Positions 24,421 to 37,704 are shown, numbered from the stretch's first letter. The stretch: DNA of 64,000 bases from Trachythela sp. YZ-2020 (GCA_016169945.1 JADLSH010000277.1:186001-250000), one strand, 5' to 3'. Numbers and translations are program-made. The notes: generated by a model not told the origin, from the sequence alone.

Positions 24421-25212
24421 AACTTTAGATATCCTGTATCTAAGTTCAACTTCCGTTTAAATTCAAGTTCAAGGCAAAGGGTGTTTATTGGCTTTTGAAA
24501 TATCCTTTGTATTAAATCAATTGAACTTCAAGGGAAGCTAAAGTTATTATTGTAGCATCCAGGATGTTTTTCTGATACGGGTCTAGTCAACTGGGGCAGG
24601 AAATTTAATTTAATTGTCTTAACAGCATTGTTTACGTCAATATGGCTTAACTGATCGATGAACGACGGTAACAAAGATGTCATGATATAACCGACACGAA
24701 CACCATTACATGAAAGTTAAATACAGAATTGAAAATACCAATTGCGCAAAACCAACCACGCTTTTTGGCTACAGTTTATTTCTTATTTTTTTATTACAGC
24801 TATTTCAAATTTTCAATTAAGGTTGTCACTTGCAATAGTCAACTGTAGAATCCAAAGGCGACAAGCAAGATGGTTAGATGGGCATGCTTAATTTCAGTAT
24901 TTTAATTAAGTATCTGATAAAGTAGGCTAGAACTTCCCAGCTAGCACAATTATATTGTAGGAACGTTGTCCGTAAACGTTCGCCTAATATTGTGAAAACG
25001 TTTGCCATGAACGTTGGCATGTGACAGCGGCATTAAATATGAAAAGTTACCGCCATTACTTCCATTAGTTCGAAATCAAATTAGCGTAACAGAAAATATT
25101 GGAAAAAAGGCAACTCGTGTCTGACACGGTGACACCTTCAGTATCTATAATTGTGTCGAGCGTAAAGTACCGTGCATATATTGGGATTGCGTTTGACTAA
25201 TAGTCGAGGATT

Positions 25213-25325
25213 GAGGGTCGAGGGTATTAGGAAAAAATATGTCGAGGGTAAAAAAACATGTCGAGGGTTGAAAACAATATGTCGAGAGTTGAAAACAATA
25301 TGTAGAGGGTTGAAAATAGATGTCT
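25213..25325. repeat. Short tandem repeat, ~20-bp unit
   Basis: About five imperfect copies of ATGTCGAGGGTTGAAAACA. Two open frames across it are by-products of the repeat. Confidence 0.65.
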
Positions 25326-25399
25326 GTATAAATATATAACACTGATTCGGTATTTTCGCGCAGTTTCAATTTGGAATCCATGGCCAAATGGGAAAGAAA

Positions 25400-27800
25400 T
25401 ATTATGTGAATTATGCATGTCCTATAGAATAACTTCTAATTAGATTTCTTACTATCAACATTTTGTGTCACCGTAGCAAACATTCACACACGGATTATCT
25501 TTCGCGCATGTTAGTTACTGCAGTAAACGTTTAATTTTCGCACGGTCTGTGCGAATTCTAATACTGTGCGAAGTTAAATACAAGTATAACTATATTAATT
25601 TTAACCAATTTATCTATCTGGACACAAGATGCTTTTATTCGGAGTATGTCTATATAAATACTGATTGATCATTTTTGTGCGATTTAACTTATTTCATTGA
25701 ACCCTATATTTAGTGTTTCTGTAAACAAATGGAAATATTCTCGTAAGGCAACATTACCGTAATTTAGTCTAAAAACATGGCTGGAACGTACTATACGATT
25801 GGACTACAAGAGGAAACGCTAAAGTACTTCCAACTCGACTATTAACCTTAAATATTTTGTAGATCAAAGGAATATCAAACGAAGCTTAAAGTTATGAACT
25901 CAAAATTGGTTCCATTACATTATTATGAGCCATATAGTATAGTCCTAATAAACTTCATTTGAAATACAAACACAATTTTTGTCAAAAGTTAGATCAGGCC
26001 CGCAGTTCAATCTTTTAATGGACTCTTCTTATGAACCAGATATACCCGGCAGAGTGAGCAAGCCTGCATCAGTTATCATTTGTCTCATACAAGCCAAGCA
26101 CAATCCATAAGCTGGGATCTTGTCACTCATGCAGGCACTCTGCGAGCCAGGCTGGCCCCATTCCAATAGGAATACCATCTTGAAAATATACAGAATAAAT
26201 ATATGACAGGATCTTCGTACTAGTAAGCCAGCCTGGTTGGTGAGCTCAGTCAGTCCAGCTTCATCGAACAACCTGTAAGCTTCATACTTGACATACCCCT
26301 GTTGATTTCTACCAGTGATTTAAGTACTTTGAAGATGGGGGCATATATAACACCCTTCTTGTAGCTTGCTCAAAATCTTTTGCAATTTTGGACTGTGGCT
26401 ACAATCTTGGACATAACTGGTTGAGACTACCTTTTACCTTTATACAAAATTTTCATGCCCTCATAATAATTTCCCTGTTGCGCTTCTTAAGCCCCGACTC
26501 TCAGTATTGAACTTGTTATATGGTAAATTACCAAAAGTTGTTTCAATGACATTGTTAACAACACTCAACTGGGAAAGTGGGTATGATGAAGTTTGTTTTG
26601 TCAATGTATACTAACTTTGCAATATTGTGTGGAATGGTCTCAAGCATTATATCAAAGATTGTACCTACCTTGCATAGGCGGTGGAAGATCTGTATTATTG
26701 GGGGGCTTAGAATGTAGCACACCAATGTAAGGGGTCTGGGGGAATCCTTTCCCAGAAAATTTTGAAATCTAGTATCTTTGAAACCACATTTCCTGCATTC
26801 TGTGGGGAGAATTTTATGGAAATTTCAACATTACAAGCTTTTATCTGGAGTACTAAAAACATAGTTCAATAATCTAATATTCAACATTTGTTATATAAAC
26901 ATATTTAATTGAAAGACTGATACAGGGGGGCTTGGGGCCCCATTTCCGTACTTTTTACAAGTTGGGGGGTTTCAACCCCTCCTTCCCGGTTCCACCACCT
27001 ATGCTACCTTGTATTTGTCTACCCTGGACTCTTCCTTGGGAGCAATTCGTGTACCTTGGCACATAGCAATATAGGCACTGATTCCGGCACTGCACAGTTT
27101 ATTAACAATGGCAAAATTTGTATTATCATGGTTTTAGAAATTATTTTGTCACAACACTATTCTCAGAATGGGCTTTTCTTCAATGTACCTGAATGATTAC
27201 AATATTTCCCTGTACCATGGGCATGTTCCCATGCAGGGATCACGACTTGGTCCTGGCTGGCCTGTGAGCAGGCTAGGTCCTGGCCAGCAACTATGGAACC
27301 AGTTTGGCTATATTTTATGGGAAGCTGTGTGATTATGTTTTATGCTGTTCTTGTTGAACAAACATTGAAAATTATTCCAGTAAATTATAATATGAATTTG
27401 CCCTCTGTACAACAAACATGCATTAGCTGAGAGTGAGAACATTTCAGTCGATAAAGACGACTTGATTACACGCAAGATCGTATGCCAAACAATTAGTGAA
27501 TTATTTGAATTATTACCCGACAAAAATAACAAAAGAATTGTTGTCAAACCGCATCTTGCTTTAATAATATATGTCAAAGGTACTAATACACATGATACTG
27601 TGCAAGAAGACAACGTATAATCGGTACAAATATCAGCAACACAAAAACATATCACTATTAAATAATTGATAAGTGACCAAGGCTGAGCAGTTTCACTGTT
27701 CGATTCGATGTTCATATGAACAAGGCCGTTCTTTCAATGTCCTTTTAACGTTTATATGAAACCACAATGAAAAACTGTTCAGTGACCATAATTTTACGCT
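25400..27800. other. No supported gene; dispersed repeats
   Basis: AT-rich sequence with a dispersed repeat copy at 26695-26950 and CAGCCTGG/CCAGCCTGGC-type motifs at 26040-26260. A 135-codon open frame at 27715-27308 (minus) has no recognisable domain or gene structure and is not called. Confidence 0.4.
26695..26950 (+). repeat. Dispersed repeat, copy 2 (copy 1 at 14752-14998)
   Basis: Near-identical blocks are shared with 14752-14998. This copy has an extra segment containing AAATCTAGTATCTTTGAAACC that copy 1 lacks and that is also present, diverged, at about 54950. Confidence 0.7.
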
Positions 27801-27809
27801 GAAACATCC

Positions 27810-28538
27810 TACCAAATAGGGTATCCATATTTACTGACTAAACTTCTTAATTTTAAAGAAATAAATTTGCACTGGTTTTCCCCACTGATCATCATGGTTT
27901 CCCCCCGACAACGTTTGTTTTGATTCAAATTTGATTCAGTTTTGGAGAAAAATTTGACCTGGCCAGCGCGGATATATTTTTGCCAAATTTTGTCATTCCC
28001 TCACGGATTTTAGAGCGAATTTAAGCGGCTCTTTGATTAAAGCATCGTTGTTTTGAGAGTTGTACGGTATCATTCTTGCAGGGGATATCGATTAATCTCG
28101 AAAGAAATGCATTTAAAGGCGAAAAATCGAGGATAGTTTCGTGTAACATATGCCAAGTCTGGGCTATTTTGGTCTCAATGTTTCCTTCCTTCCCTCGTTA
28201 TAAGGAAGTCACAGGCGGGCGCGGGCAAATAGAGCCTGGGCCTCCTGTGATCAAAAGAGCATAACCGCCCTTCTCCCACATCTTCCGAAAGTGTAGGGAC
28301 AGATGACACTTCCTGTCCCCCTCCTGTCCCCCTCCTCCCTCCCAAGTTATATATCAGATATATATACATCAGAAAACGTTTGCCTACATCACTAATTTGG
28401 CGCCATTGAATTATTTTTCAGATCAAACCAGAAATTACACGTACAGGCAGCTAATTTTTCATCCCAAATTACTAATATACTTATAGTAATGTCTAAAACT
28501 ATTTACTTGTCATGATCAAGAGAAATATTTTGCATCTT
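27810..28538 (+). repeat. Segmental repeat unit, copy 1 (copy 2 at 33455-34220)
   Basis: Both copies share, in the same order, the AATAGGGTA start, GCGGATATATTTTTGCCAAA, GAAAGAAATGCATTTAAAGG, a CCTCCTGTCCCC tract and a TTTTTCATCCCAAATTACTA stretch. Each contains an open frame of about 62-70 codons (28076 and 33757) beginning MQGISINLERN. That frame appears only because the repeat is recent; no domain is recognisable. Confidence 0.75.
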
Positions 28539-28539
28539 G

Positions 28540-29044
28540 GGGCCTGTTCATATGATCCCACTTGCCGAGACGTCTCGTCTAGCGGGACGAATATTTCCTT
28601 GTGTTCATATGAAGTTTTTCATCCCTCTTGCCGGGATGAAATTACAATGTTGTTCTATAATTAGCGTTGCAAAACATGTACATTTCATGCACGCAACACA
28701 AATATTTTAACGATTTTGTTGTTGCTTTTTATTGGTTTAGCAACATACTTCATGCTTGATTCTAAAACAAACATAAAACTACGTAAAAATCGTCAAATTA
28801 AGCGGCAAAATCGGAAATTTGGTTTCTCGATTTCATCCCGGTAGGCGGGCTGGCGTGTTCATAATTATGGAATATTTTTCATCCCGCCTACCTATGATCT
28901 CGGCTCTCACAGGCGAGATCTCGCCAAGCGGGCCAGTCCGCTTTCTCATATGAACGCGATGTAAATTTTTATAGTAAAAGTACTAGGAGGCGAGATCATA
29001 GGTAGGCGAGACGTCTCGGTAAGCGGGATCATATGAACAGGCCC
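28540..29044. mobile_element. PIF/Harbinger-like MITE, full length
   Basis: The 20-bp ends GGGCCTGTTCATATGATCCC and its exact complement enclose 505 bp. Subterminal GAGACGTCTCG palindromes lie at both ends. The flanks are TTG|element|TTG, and related repeats without the insert read CATCTTGGATGAG at 32994 and 34199, confirming a 3-bp duplication. The GGGCCTGTT terminus and 3-bp target match Tourist/PIF-Harbinger elements. No transposase is encoded. Confidence 0.85.
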
Positions 29045-30028
29045 TTGGATGAGTTTTGGCTCGGTTGATTTGGCACCTTCGCATAATCCAGACCCAGGTT
29101 AAGCCAGAAACACAGTTAATTTTTCATTCCACATTATATACTTTAATAATTCTACACTTTTAACTTTGTCTATATGCTTAATAAATTTACAAGTGAATGA
29201 TTTTTGTGTCCCGAAAGCGCAGCTTAAATGCTAAAATATTGACAAATACTTCGAATCGATTTCATCATCACATTTTGAATTACCTAGGAAAGTAACGTAA
29301 GAAGAATACTACGTATACTGTACCTTGGTTTGGAAAATACACTTTTTGATGAACGAAGTTTATTGTTAAACTAGCTACAACCGTTCTGCGTCAAGTATTG
29401 ATCACATCTGACTGACGAACTTGTAAAACCCTTATTATTGCTTCAATTTCAGTACATAAACAATTAAAACAATACTTTCTAATTTAATTTAATTTAATTT
29501 TATTTTATTTTAAATAACAGGAAGAACTACATTATATCGTTTCAGCTCCGACTTGATCTCTTGCTGTGAACGACAGATAATTGGGCCCAGTTTCAAGTTG
29601 CCGCGAAATGATTTAAAAAGACCTCGGCGAGTCCACCAAAGGCCTATCGTCAGAAAATTGGTAACCTCTTCGCTGAAAACAGCGAAGGCTTTTCAATTTT
29701 GATAGTTCTGACAAGATCCAAAGCAGCTTATTGTATAATTACTACCTATATACTGGAACCCCACCAGCACCAAATTATGTATGTTAACTGATTTCATTAC
29801 AAAAACACTGAAATCCGAATTAGTAATTAACCATAAATACTGATTCATTATTTTGTACGATTTAACTTATCGATTTATTAACAATAACTTTGAAACTATT
29901 TATTGTTTTTGTGAATATGTTGCAAAATTTTGTTAGCGACTGCTCCTGCTAGCGAAATTTCCTGCTACAAAACCTTCCAATGTTCAGTTCTATCGAGCGA
30001 AATGCCCAAAATATCGTATATCACAAAC

Positions 30029-30105
30029 TGGACTCGGTATAGTTCAGTGGTCAAAGCGCTGTACGGGAATCGGCGCAGGGCCGCTGATTCAATTCCTACC
30101 ATGCA
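30029..30105 (+). repeat. tRNA-like sequence (SINE head)
   Basis: TATAGTTCAGTGG (A-box-like) and, about 50 bp on, GCTGATTCAATTCC (B-box-like, first base off consensus) resemble a tRNA gene. There is no clean cloverleaf. A related B box (GTGGGTTCAATTCC) recurs at 30509-30522. Probably a tRNA-derived SINE. Confidence 0.45.
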
Positions 30106-30762
30106 GATACTAGCCAATAGTTGCATTTTTCTTAGCTTCTCCTGGTTAGGTCTAAAAACGCATGTAAATAATTCTCCCTCGAAATTTTCATCAACAAAAT
30201 CCTTCAACATTCAGTTCTATCGAGCGAGAGCTCAAAACCTAGAATATTTATACACCCTTATACCAAACACTCGCATGCCCTTTTGTTTTTAGGATATGAA
30301 CATGAACTTGTGGTTAACTCTTGGCAACTGGCCAAACTCATAGAATGACACTTTCATTGTTACTTGCTGACATCAATTACGCTGATTTTTTGCATTTCAC
30401 ATGGTTGAACTAGAATACTGGGTTTGGTGGATAATCCAAGTGGGTAGATATATACACAATTTAAGACCTAACCAGGAACGGTTGCGAAAATTCCGGAATC
30501 GCAGGGCCGTGGGTTCAATTCCTGCCAGAGGACCTAGTGTTGCATTGATTTCAACACTTTTTCTAGCAAAAGAGCACAACCGCCCTTCTTCCACATCTTC
30601 AGAAAGAGAAGGGACAGCTGCCACTCCCTCCTGTACACCCCGGCCTCCCTCAGTTATATATCAGTTATATATCAGTTATATATCATAGTCATATATATCT
30701 ATCTATCACATACTTGTGCCTTTATCCAGCACCCCCCCCCTGTACACCCCCCCCCCCCACCT

Positions 30763-30874
30763 CGGTGATATCAGTTTATCCCTCTCGGTACCGATATCAT
30801 AATTGTCCCTCGTTCGCTGCGCTCAATCATGACAATAATGATATCGTCCTCGAGCGATAAAACTGATATCACCT
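30763..30874. repeat. Palindromic GGTGATATCAG element, copy 1
   Basis: TCGGTGATATCAGTTT pairs with AAACTGATATCACC. Inside, GATATCATAATTGTC pairs with GACAATAATGATATC. Copy 2 lies at 32682-32794. It lies in a larger duplicated stretch that also carries (TA)n and C-run microsatellites. Confidence 0.6.
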
Positions 30875-32399
30875 CATCCCTCATATAATAACCTATATAT
30901 ATAATTATATAGTATACGTCAGAAAACTTTCGGCGCCTTCATAAATTTGGCGCCTTCGAATTATTCTTCAGATTAAACCAGAAATTACAAAGACAGCTAA
31001 TTTTTTATCCCATATTATATACTTTAATAGTTCTACACTTTTAACTTTGTCTGTATGCTTAATAAATTTACTCGGAAGTGGAGAACTGCATGCATGCATG
31101 TGATCGAATGATTTTTCCTACCAAAATAATTAAAGCTATACCTTAAAGCCGTATCAGCTTAAATGCAAAATTAAAACCTTATAGAAAATATTGACAAATA
31201 CCTCAAATCGATTTCATCATCACATTTTGAATTAGCTAGGAAAGTAATGTAATTAGAAGCATATACGTATAGGCCTACCTTGGTTTGGAATACACTTTTT
31301 GATCAACAAAGTTTTTTAAACTACAATGACGGACGAACTTACAAAACCCTGCTTATATATTATTGCTTCAAGTTCAGTACATAAACAATTAAAACAATAC
31401 TTCCTAATTTTATTTTAAATAACAGGAAGAACTATCGTATATCGTTTCAGCTCCGACTTGATCTCCATATATTGATCTACATAAATTATACGCATTTATC
31501 TACCTAGTGACACAGTTGCATATAATTATCCAGTAAACCACCCGAAATATTAAATACCAAACAATATGATTTATCATTGTAACTGACTGGATCTTGTTGC
31601 AACTTTTTAACCTGAGAATCAGCAGAGACAGCGATCGGTTGGGAAAATGAAGCGCTTTCGGGTCTTGTTTTGGCTCATTTTTCTCGTCAGCTTGACAAAT
31701 ATAACGACTGAGTATTGTGACGTTTCGAGGGAAGACCCCTCCAAACTCTGTTTCTTTGACGACTGGCCTTTGCTGACGAGAACCCAACAGCTTTTTGGAA
31801 TGCTTACTTAATTTTATAACCGTGAAAATCATTGTGAATATCAACCCTACGATTCTACAGGTTTAATTCTGGCAGGAGGGGCAGTTGTTTCAGAGAGCTG
31901 TACGGGAATCAATTCCCTACCAGATAGCCAATAGTTGCATTTTTTTAACTGCTCCTGGTTAGGTCTAAAAATGCATGCAAATAATTCTCCCTCGAAATTT
32001 TCATCTACAAAAAACCTTCAACATTCAGTTTTATCGAGCGAGAGGCTCAAACTTAGAATATTAATATACCCTTATACCAAACAACTGGCAACTGGCAACT
32101 GGCTAAACTCGTAGAATGACACTTTCATTGGTTACTTGTGGACATAAATTACGCTGGTCGACCAATTTGGTTAACTTAGCCTTCTTCCTTAGCAATTTGT
32201 TTTGTAACGACACCTCTACAGGATACATGAGGAGTGATAGAACTTTTTAGAACAAGTAAATGAAAATCTTGATCATAAATTTTTTCGTGCACTGATATCA
32301 ACACTTTTTCTAGCAAACATTCAGTCTATATATATATACGGATATATATATCTCATCAAAAAAGCACAACCACATCATCAGAATGCGAAGGGACAGCTG

Positions 32400-32499
32400 C
32401 CACTCCCTCCTGTACACCCCTCCCCTCCCTCCCTCCCTCCCTCCCTCCCTCAGTTATATATCAGGTATATATCAGTTATATATCAGTTATATATCATAG

Positions 32500-32542
<43 letters not shown>

Positions 32543-32680
32543 ATACTTGTGCCTTTATCAGGGCGATAACAGGGTGACATAAAAACGATATGTCCCTAGG
32601 GACGATATTGTTTTTATTTCCCGCTGCTTATCACCCTGATAAAGGCACTAGAAGTGATAAAAAGGTTATCACACTCATGA
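32400..32680. repeat. CCCT and TA microsatellites with a nested palindrome
   Basis: (CCCT)n lies at about 32408-32450, (TA)n at about 32502-32540, then TGTGCCTTTATCAGGG...CCCTGATAAAGGCAC, an 85-bp palindrome at 32548-32648. The equivalent position of copy 1 (30716) lacks the palindrome. Confidence 0.6.
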
Positions 32681-33057
32681 CTCGGTGATATCAGTTCATC
32701 CCTCTCGGTACCGATATCATAATTGTCCCTCGTTCGCTGCGCTCACTCATGACAATAATGATATCGTCCTCGAGCGATAAAACTGGTATCACCTCATCCC
32801 TCATATGATATTAACCTATACATATATAGTACACGTCAGAAACCTTTTGCTTACATCAATTTGGCGCCTACGAATTATTCTTCAGATTAAACCAGAAATT
32901 ACACAGACAGCTAATTTTTTATCCCAAATTACTAGTATACTAAGTCTTATAGTAAAGTCTAAAACTATTTACTCCTCAAGAGAAGTATTTTACATCTTGG
33001 ATGAGTTGTTCCTCGGTTGATTTTGCACCTTCGCATGCATAATCCAGACCCAGGTTA

Positions 33058-33448
33058 GGGCCTGTTCATATGATCCCGCTTACGAGATGTCTCGCCAAGC
33101 GGGACGAATATTTTCGTGTGTTCATATGGAGTTTTTCATCTCGCTTACCGAGATGAAATTACAATATTGTTCTATAATTAGCGCTGCAAAATGCAAAATG
33201 TATATTTCATGCACGCAACGGGGCAAATATTTTAACGATTTTGTTGTTGCTTTTTATTTTTTTGCAATAAAAAGTATTGGTTTAGCAACATATTTCATGC
33301 TTGATTATAAAACAAACATAAAACTACGTAAAAATCGTCAAATTAAGCGGCAAAATCGGAAATTTGGTTTTTCGATTTCATCCCTGTAGGCGGGCTGGCG
33401 TGTTCATAATATTATGGAATATTTTTCATCCCGCCTACCTATGATCCC
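33058..33448. mobile_element. PIF/Harbinger-like MITE, right end missing
   Basis: It begins GGGCCTGTTCATATGATCCC directly after a TTA, and follows the element at 28540 for about 390 bp before breaking into the segmental repeat. The unoccupied version of its target (CCCAGGTTAAGCCAG) is seen at 29094. Confidence 0.75.
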
Positions 33449-33454
33449 CCCTAC

Positions 33455-34220
33455 CTACCGAATAGGGTAAACTATCCATATTTATATACTGACTAAACTC
33501 ATGGTTTTCCCCCGACAACGTTTGTTTGATTCAAATTCTTACTGTCCCCCTCCCAGTGGAGAAAAATTTGTTGATATTCGTTGTCCAATCAGGTTTGAGT
33601 GTATTTTGAGTTGTTCAACGACTTCCGGTTTTTGACCAGCAAACCTGGCACGCGGATATATTTTTGCCAAATTTTGTCATTCCCTCACGGATTTTAGAGC
33701 GAATTTAAGCTCTTTGATTAAAGCATCGTTGTTTTGAGAGTTGTACGGTATCATTCTTGCAGGGGATATCGATTAATCTCGAAAGAAATGCATTTAAAGG
33801 CGAAAAATCGAGGATAGTTTCGTGTAACATATGCCAAGTCTGGGCTATTTTGGTCTCAATGTTTCCTTCCTTCCCTCGTTATAAGGAAGTCACAGGGGGG
33901 CGCGGGCAACTACAGCCTGGGCCTCCTGTGGTCAAAAGAGCACAACCGCCCTTCTCCCACATCTTCTGAAAGTGTAGGGACAGATGACACTCCATCCTGT
34001 CCCCCTCCTCTCCCCCTCCTCCTCCTCCCTCCCTCAGTTATATATCAGATACATATGCATCAGAAAACGTTTGCCTACATCAATTTTGCGCCTTCAGATC
34101 AAACCAGAAATTACACAGACAGCTAATTTTTCATCCCAAATTACTAATATACTTATAGTAATGTCTAAAACTATTTACTCGTCAAGAGAAATATTTTGCA
34201 TCTTGGATGAGTTTTGCCTC
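33455..34220 (+). repeat. Segmental repeat unit, copy 2
   Basis: Homologous to 27810-28538, with small insertions such as the TTGACCAGCAAACCTGG segment near 33636. Here CATCTTGGATGAG (34199) preserves the empty insertion site of the MITE found in copy 1. Confidence 0.75.
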
Positions 34221-34224
34221 GGTT

Positions 34225-35530
34225 GATTTCAGTCTTTCCACTTCTAAGGAAATTTCCTGATTCTCAGGAAATCCTAACTTAAAAAGGAAATTCTCAGGAT
34301 AAGAAAAAATCGCAGGAAATTCTGGGAAAGGTATTGAAACCTTCTCGGAAAGCTTACTTTGTTGTTAAAATAGGCATTAATTTCTTATTTTTCCACCGAC
34401 ATGTTAATTCAGCTTGCCTTTGCGCCTTTGCGGCCGTCCACTGCGCTAACACAATAATACTACTGTCTACCACTACTGATAGATACTATTAGAGCATTCT
34501 ACTATTATGATAGCCGCGAACCAATGCTCCGAAGTGCAGGCTCCATTTAAAAATAGAAGTTGAAACCAGAAATGTCACTGAGGAAATTCTTTTAGCTACT
34601 TCATTTATCAACATTTTTGAATATTCTCTGTTTCCAGGTAACCTTAACCACAGCGGCACAACTTAAACGCCGGGCATTTCGGGGTGGCATGGGGATTTTA
34701 AGGAAATATCAGGAAATCTGGAAAAATTATCAGGAAATATCAGGATATTTTCACCAACGAAAAAGGAAATTTCGATTGAGGCAGTGGAAGCTGATTTGGC
34801 ACCTGGTGCTTAATCTAGACCCAGCCTCTCCGGCCTTTTTTCACACGCGTAAATAGGTAAAATAGCCGAGCGGAATTAGTACCTTCTAACTTTGTACCAA
34901 TTCTAATTTTGAGCATTCATTTTCATATATCTGCATGTCTGGGTACGGTGTTTGGATTCCGCAATATTGTCATGATCAGGACGATATTTCTGATTAATCG
35001 CGAGGTTGCTAGTGGCCAGGGCCCTATCCAGGTCTATTCCACTACAGGTTTTTCCTGGATCCGCTGATTTAGCATAAGTGTTGCAACTATCCCACATAAA
35101 CAGCAGTCTTATATTTTCCTTATACTTATAAGAGGAATACTGTTATCAAACCATGTTCAAACATACATACACTCATGGTCATTTTTCTGTCTACGCGGGG
35201 ATGGCACAATTTCTATATGTGGGGTTGTGGAGGTAATTGCGCTAGATCAGGTCGAAATTTGCTCCATAGACTACAAATTAAAATTATTTTCGGAGTCAAC
35301 ACTGGATGGGAGTATTCGCCCTCGAACCAGATCAGTATCAAATATGAATTATGTTCTTACTGATCGTACATTCCCAGGGTTCAGCTCGAGATGTTTGCCC
35401 AAAGCAAGCTATAGGATCCAGCTCGAAAATGAGTATTTTTCCTAGTCGCAATTAATGTGCATAAATCTCATTGGTTTCGTGCAACTGCTGTTTTAGAATT
35501 TAACAACTCACGTCTGTTTCATTTGCATGA
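34225..35530. other. No supported gene; CAGGAAAT-rich repeats
   Basis: CAGGAAAT/AGGAAATT motifs cluster at 34235-34335 and again at 34695-34765, suggesting a degenerate element. The open frames at 34617, 35175 and 35227 show no domain, and no splice structure could be built. Confidence 0.4.
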
Positions 35531-35554
35531 TAATTATTAATGCAATTGTTACGA

Positions 35555-36667
35555 AAGTATATAATTGCTACTTCTAGTAATCTAAAAACACTTGAAGCTT
35601 TGATGAACTCTGAAGTTGATAAAGTCAAGGAATGGTGTGATGTTAATAGGTTGTCAATTAATATAAGTAAAACCAGCTATATGATCATAAAGCCCGCCAG
35701 AAAGAAAGATTTTTTAATAAAGATACAAATCAAAAATAACGATGGAACGTACCAAAACCTGATCCGGAAAGATCATATTAAGTATTTGGGTACGATGCTT
35801 GTGACACGATATCCTGGAAGTATCATATACCATATATATGTTCTCGAGTATCTCGTGACATTGGCATATCTCTCTATTAAGCAATTATCACAAATCTACC
35901 ACAATGTTATTTATCCATATGTATCATACGCAATTTTGGCATGGGGCAGTGCTTGCACGTCGCATATACAAAAAGTACAAATGAAACAGAATCATGCAAT
36001 CAGATTAATATTCTTTGCAACGTTATACGGTAAAGATACTGCAAGTGCTCTCCCATTGCTACATTTGCTTGATATCTTAACAGTTCAAAATATATATCAC
36101 CTGCATGCATTGAAATTTACTCATGCGTGGCACAAAGACATGTTGCCACACATATTTGATAGTTTCTTTCGACATGCAGGAGATGTACATACTTAGTTAT
36201 AATACCAGATATTCATCTAATTTAATCCTGTATAAACCATATGTTCGAACAAATACTGGTAAACAGGCAATTTTGTTCGGAGCAATTGATCTATGGAAGA
36301 ATCTTCCAGATATAACTAAAAATTTACCTTTATTTCCCTTCGCCAAGCAAGCTAAGACCTATTTATTGACTAAACAACATGCTTAATTAATTCTACATCA
36401 TTTATAATATAAATTGTACTTATACTCTTCAGTTTTTTTATTAATATAAGTTAATGTAAAATCAATTAAAAATATTTTTCTTCAGTTCTCTGACACTATA
36501 ATCTATTTAATTAACAAGAAAAAACTGGAAGCTAACTAGAAAACCTAACGGTTCACTTAGCTTCCAAGCTCTAAAATGTTGTGTAAAATTGTAAATTCTA
36601 TCTATATACTAATTATTTAAGAATTGTTATTTATGTATATATTTTTCTATTTAAGAGTGAAATAAAG
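35555..36667 (+). pseudogene. CR1/Jockey-like ORF2 C-terminus, 5'-truncated
   Basis: The frame 35540-36196 begins just after the position of the YxDD block: LEALMNSEVDKVKEW, RLSINISKTSYMII and HIKYLGTML, the palm-to-thumb signature of apurinic-endonuclease-type retrotransposons. It continues with YPYVSYAILAWG and the C-terminal domain. A shift near 36180 moves it to the 36123-36386 frame (YNTRYSSNLIL, AIDLWKNLPDITK). A 280-bp 3' UTR ends AATAAAGTTG and runs straight into (TATTG)n, which is the element's own tail type. It is truncated and inactive. Confidence 0.8.
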
Positions 36668-37694
36668 TTGTATTGTATTGTATTGTATTGTATTGTATTG
36701 TATTGTATTGTATTGTATTGTATTGTATTGTATCGTATCGTATCGTATCGTATCGTATCGTATCGTATCGTATCGTATCGTATCGTATCGTATCGTATCG
36801 TATCGTATCGTATCGTATCGTATCGTATCGTATCGTATCGTATCGTATCGTATCGTATCGTATCGTATCGTATCGTATCGTATCGTATCGTATCGTATCG
36901 TATCGTATCGTATCGTATCGTATCGTATCGTATCGTATCGTATCGTATCGTATCGTATCGTATCGTATCGTATCGTATCGTATCGTATCGTATCGTATCG
37001 TATCGTATCGTATCGTATCGTATCGTATCGTATCGTATCGTATCGTATCGTATCGTATCGTATCGTATCGTATCGTATCGTATCGTATCGTATCGTATCG
37101 TATCGTATCGTATCGTATCGTATCGTATCGTATCGTATCGTATCGTATCGTATCGTATCGTATCGTATCGTATCGTATCGTATCGTATCGTATCGTATCG
37201 TATCGTATCGTATCGTATCGTATCGTATCGTATCGTATCGTATCGTATCGTATCGTATCGTATCGTATCGTATCGTATCGTATCGTATCGTATCGTATCG
37301 TATTGTGGTGTGGTGTGGTGTGGTGTGGTGTGGTGTGGTGTGGTGTGGTGTGGTGTGGTGTGGTGTGGTGTAGTGTAGTGTAGTGTAGTGTAGTGTAGTG
37401 TAGTGTAGTGTAGTGTAGTGTAGTGTAGTGTAGTGTAGTGTAGTGTAGTGTAGTGTAGTGTAGTGTAGTGTAGTGTAGTGTAGTGTAGTGTAGTGTAGTG
37501 TAGTGTAGGGTAGTGTAGTGTAGTGTAGTGCAGTGCAGTGCAGTGCAGTGCAGTGCAGTGCAGTGCAGTGCAGTGCAGTGCAGTGTAGTGTGTAGTGTAG
37601 TGTAGTGTAGTGTAGTGTAGTGTAGTGTAGTGTAGTGTAGTGTAGTGTAGTGTGTAGTGTAGTGTAGTGTAGTGTAGTGTAGTGTAGTGTAGTG
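36668..37694. repeat. Pentanucleotide array in homogeneous variant blocks
   Basis: Successive blocks are: TATTG (36671-36730), TATCG (36731-37300; 114 perfect units), one TATTG, TGGTG (37306-37370; 13 units), TAGTG (37371-37530, one TAGGG variant), CAGTG (37531-37585; 11 units) and TAGTG again to 37694 with two indels. All six frames are open across much of it, which explains the spurious long open frames. Confidence 0.95.
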
Positions 37695-37704
37695 ACCACT
37701 GACC

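Noticed and set aside
27308..27715. 135-codon minus-strand open frame
   Set aside because: No recognisable domain, no promoter or splice context, and AT-rich composition like its surroundings.
28076..28264. MQGISINLERN open frame, also present at 33757
   Set aside because: Conserved only because the two segmental copies are recent. The downstream part diverges in frame and there is no domain or gene structure.
30029..30105. Functional tRNA gene
   Set aside because: A- and B-box-like motifs are present, but the acceptor and anticodon stems do not pair convincingly. A SINE head is more likely.
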